64,000 bases of DNA from NCBI RefSeq assembly GCF_027213715.1, contig NZ_JAPWGM010000004.1, positions 310,001-374,000 of the forward strand, given 5' to 3'. The stretch comes from Pedobacter punctiformis (GTDB lineage: Bacteria > Bacteroidota > Bacteroidia > Sphingobacteriales > Sphingobacteriaceae). Positions 62,234 through 64,000 of this stretch are shown here, one piece after another (position 1 is the first letter of the stretch; each line of letters begins with the position of its first letter). Under the pieces are notes generated by a model. The model did not search any database. It was not told the origin of the DNA and saw only the letters and a program-made list of their open reading frames with translations. A program made the position numbers and the translations under genes.

Positions 62234-63760
62234 ATGAAGAAACTAATAATTTTTCTCCTGTCTTTGAGTATGCAATTTGCATATGCTCAAAAAAAAGATC
62301 CTGATGCGGCTGCTCCAGCCGCACAGGAAAATATTAAAACTGTGGAAGGTGTTGTAAAAACTAAAGGTTCTGTTACCATTAATGGAAAAGTAGTTAATTA
62401 CACGGCAACAACAGGTTACATGCCGATGAAATCAGAAGATGGTAAACTAAGGGCAAATATTTTTTTTACGGCTTATACCAAAGATGGAGTAAGCGATTTA
62501 GATAAAAGGCCCATTACCTATACATTTAATGGAGGGCCCGGTTCAGCTTCAATTTGGTTACACATGGGCGTAATCGGCCCTAAACGCATTGTAATGTCAG
62601 AAAAAGGCGATGCATTAGCCGCACCATATTCTTATACAAATAATGAATATTCATGGTTAGATCAAACCGATTTAGTTTTTATTGACCCTGTTGGAACAGG
62701 TTTTTCAAGAGCCGCTCCCGGTGTAGATAAGGCAGAATTTCAAGGTTATGTAGAGGACATCCAATCGGTAGGAGAGTTTATAAAATTGTATACCTCAAAA
62801 AATAAAAGATGGGGTTCGCCTAAATTTTTAGCCGGAGAAAGTTATGGCACAACCCGTGCCGCTGGTTTGTCAGAATATTTACAAAGCGCTTTTAAAATGT
62901 ACGTAAATGGTGTTGTGTTAATTTCTGCAGTTTTAAATTTTCAAACCATTCAGTTCGTTGTCGGTAACGATTTACCATATCCTTTATATTTGCCAAGTTA
63001 TGCCTCCACATCCTGGTATTATAAAAAGTTAAGTCCTGAATATCAGTCAAAAGACCTTAAATCACTTACCGGAGAAGTTGAAAAATTTGCAATGACCGAA
63101 TATGCTACTGCGCTAATGAAAGGAGATCAACTTCCAAAAGCCCAATACGATGCAGTAGTAAATAAATTGGTAAAATACACGGGTTTATCTGAAGCATTTA
63201 TCCGACAAACAAACCTTCGCATAAATTTAGCCCAGTACAACAAAGAATTATTGCGTGATGAAGGTAAAACAGTGGGGCGCTTAGATTCCAGGTTTACCGG
63301 AATTGATTATAATGACACAGGTTCATCTACAGAATATGATCCGAGTAATACCGGAACAATTTCCGGTCCTTATACACACGGATTATTAAATTATTTAGGT
63401 AAGGAATTAAATTATACAAATGATTTAACCTATTATACTTTAGGTGGCGGAATAGGCAGATGGAATTATAGTAATGTTCAAAATAAGTATTTAAATGTTG
63501 CCGAATCGTTAAGAAAAGCAATGTCGGTAAGTCCAACACTTAAGGTTTGGGTTTTAGGTGGGTACTATGATTTTGCATGTCCGTATTATGCTTCAAAATA
63601 TGTAATTAACCATATGGGCCTAAGACCAGAACAGCAAAAAAACATCGATTTTACTTACTACGAGGCTGGGCACATGATTTACATTCATATGCCATCACTT
63701 AAGCAAATGAAGATTGATGCCGATTCTTTTTACGATAAAACTTTAAAAGAAATTAAATAG
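62234..63760 (+). CDS. S10 family serine carboxypeptidase
   Basis: The 508-residue exported protein (signal to AYAQ, residue 18) has the S10 signatures: FNGGPGSASIWLHMG, which forms the oxyanion region, the nucleophile Ser in AGESYGTTRAAGL, Asp in LGGYYDFACPY and His in YEAGHMIYIHMPSL. These enzymes release C-terminal amino acids from peptides. It starts 32 bases after susD and is likely co-transcribed, consistent with a peptide-uptake locus. Confidence 0.93.
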   Translation: MKKLIIFLLSLSMQFAYAQKKDPDAAAPAAQENIKTVEGVVKTKGSVTINGKVVNYTATTGYMPMKSEDGKLRANIFFTAYTKDGVSDLDKRPITYTFNGGPGSASIWLHMGVIGPKRIVMSEKGDALAAPYSYTNNEYSWLDQTDLVFIDPVGTGFSRAAPGVDKAEFQGYVEDIQSVGEFIKLYTSKNKRWGSPKFLAGESYGTTRAAGLSEYLQSAFKMYVNGVVLISAVLNFQTIQFVVGNDLPYPLYLPSYASTSWYYKKLSPEYQSKDLKSLTGEVEKFAMTEYATALMKGDQLPKAQYDAVVNKLVKYTGLSEAFIRQTNLRINLAQYNKELLRDEGKTVGRLDSRFTGIDYNDTGSSTEYDPSNTGTISGPYTHGLLNYLGKELNYTNDLTYYTLGGGIGRWNYSNVQNKYLNVAESLRKAMSVSPTLKVWVLGGYYDFACPYYASKYVINHMGLRPEQQKNIDFTYYEAGHMIYIHMPSLKQMKIDADSFYDKTLKEIK

Positions 63761-63762
63761 TT

Positions 63763-64000
63763 ATGGATATGACATTTATAAAAAATAAACGATGTGTAGC
63801 TATCGCAGGCGTATTATCATTTTTAGCTTTAAATGGTATGGCTCAACCCGGCGGTAACCGCCAGCAACAAGGACAAGCTGCAGCCGTAATACCTCCAACC
63901 GATTCAAAAGGATCGGTAGTTGCTTTACCTGTAGATCCTACCGGGTATATTGTTTCCAATTCGCCTAATATTCCACCTCCGGTTGTAACTAAGCATAGCG
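63763..64000 (+). CDS. Exported protein, 5' part only
   Basis: The frame starts at the ATG at 63763, two bases after the carboxypeptidase stop, and runs off the window after 79 codons. A signal peptide ends near NGMAQ (residue 26), followed by a Gln/Gly/Ala-rich stretch (PGGNRQQQGQAAAVIPPTDS). Too little is visible to assign a family. Its spacing shows it belongs to the same operon. Confidence 0.7.
   Translation, partial: MDMTFIKNKRCVAIAGVLSFLALNGMAQPGGNRQQQGQAAAVIPPTDSKGSVVALPVDPTGYIVSNSPNIPPPVVTKHS

Noticed and set aside
1-64000. CRISPR array, prophage, integrase or insertion sequence
   Set aside because: No regularly spaced repeats, phage structural genes, integrase or transposase were seen.

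Overview
The window looks like chromosome of a Bacteroidota, most likely a Sphingobacteriaceae member of the Pedobacter type. Support comes from two SusC/SusD outer-membrane uptake pairs, promoters of the TTG-N19-TAnnTTTG type, weak Shine-Dalgarno signals, a fused DAHP synthase/chorismate mutase, a fused alpha/beta 2-oxoacid dehydrogenase E1, and a tmRNA whose tag reads GENTYALAA. No tRNA, rRNA, CRISPR array, prophage or insertion sequence was seen.

Region 1 (1-13.5 kb, + strand) is a periplasmic peptide-processing and uptake locus: the end of a SusC gene, SusD, a metallohydrolase-like lipoprotein with no HExxH, a TlpA-type thioredoxin, two tandem two-lobed aspartic proteases with a C-terminal PDZ domain, a subtilisin-fold protein that has lost its whole catalytic triad, a degenerate aspartic-protease domain fused to a thioredoxin, and an intact Prc-type tail-specific protease. 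Mixing active proteases, dead protease folds, thiol oxidoreductases and a SusCD importer is the most system-like feature of the window. A lone GH78 alpha-L-rhamnosidase follows on the - strand.

Region 2 (16.4-33.5 kb) is mostly housekeeping: pyrE with a divergent Nudix gene whose start codon overlaps it, an ECF sigma factor with a 4-TM partner, a DUF3822/rsmD/coaD operon, a diadenylate-cyclase-like protein, a RecD-like helicase, a CvfB-like RNA-binding protein, a heterodimeric ABC exporter with one degenerate ATP site, an SMP-30 lactonase and SRPBCC proteins.

Region 3 (33.5-41.7 kb) holds a Crp/Fnr regulator divergent from a DJ-1/PfpI gene with a perfect palindrome between them; a cold-shock protein; an AraC regulator divergent from hxlB-hxlA (ribulose monophosphate pathway, formaldehyde fixation) with a repeated operator; an accessory cassette headed by an HExxH lipoprotein with small exported proteins and a decayed duplicate; and tmRNA.

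Region 4 (41.8-55.8 kb) is aromatic amino-acid biosynthesis on the - strand (S4 protein, aroB, a sterol-desaturase-family gene, pheA, DAHP synthase/chorismate mutase, aroA, aroC) with an aminotransferase, E1 dehydrogenase and proline dehydrogenase nearby. In front of pheA is a complete transcription attenuator: a promoter, a 21-residue leader peptide with eight Tyr/Phe codons out of ten, an antiterminator segment and an intrinsic terminator.

Region 5 (56.3-64 kb, + strand) is a second SusC/SusD locus with an AraC regulator upstream and an S10 serine carboxypeptidase downstream; the last gene runs off the window.
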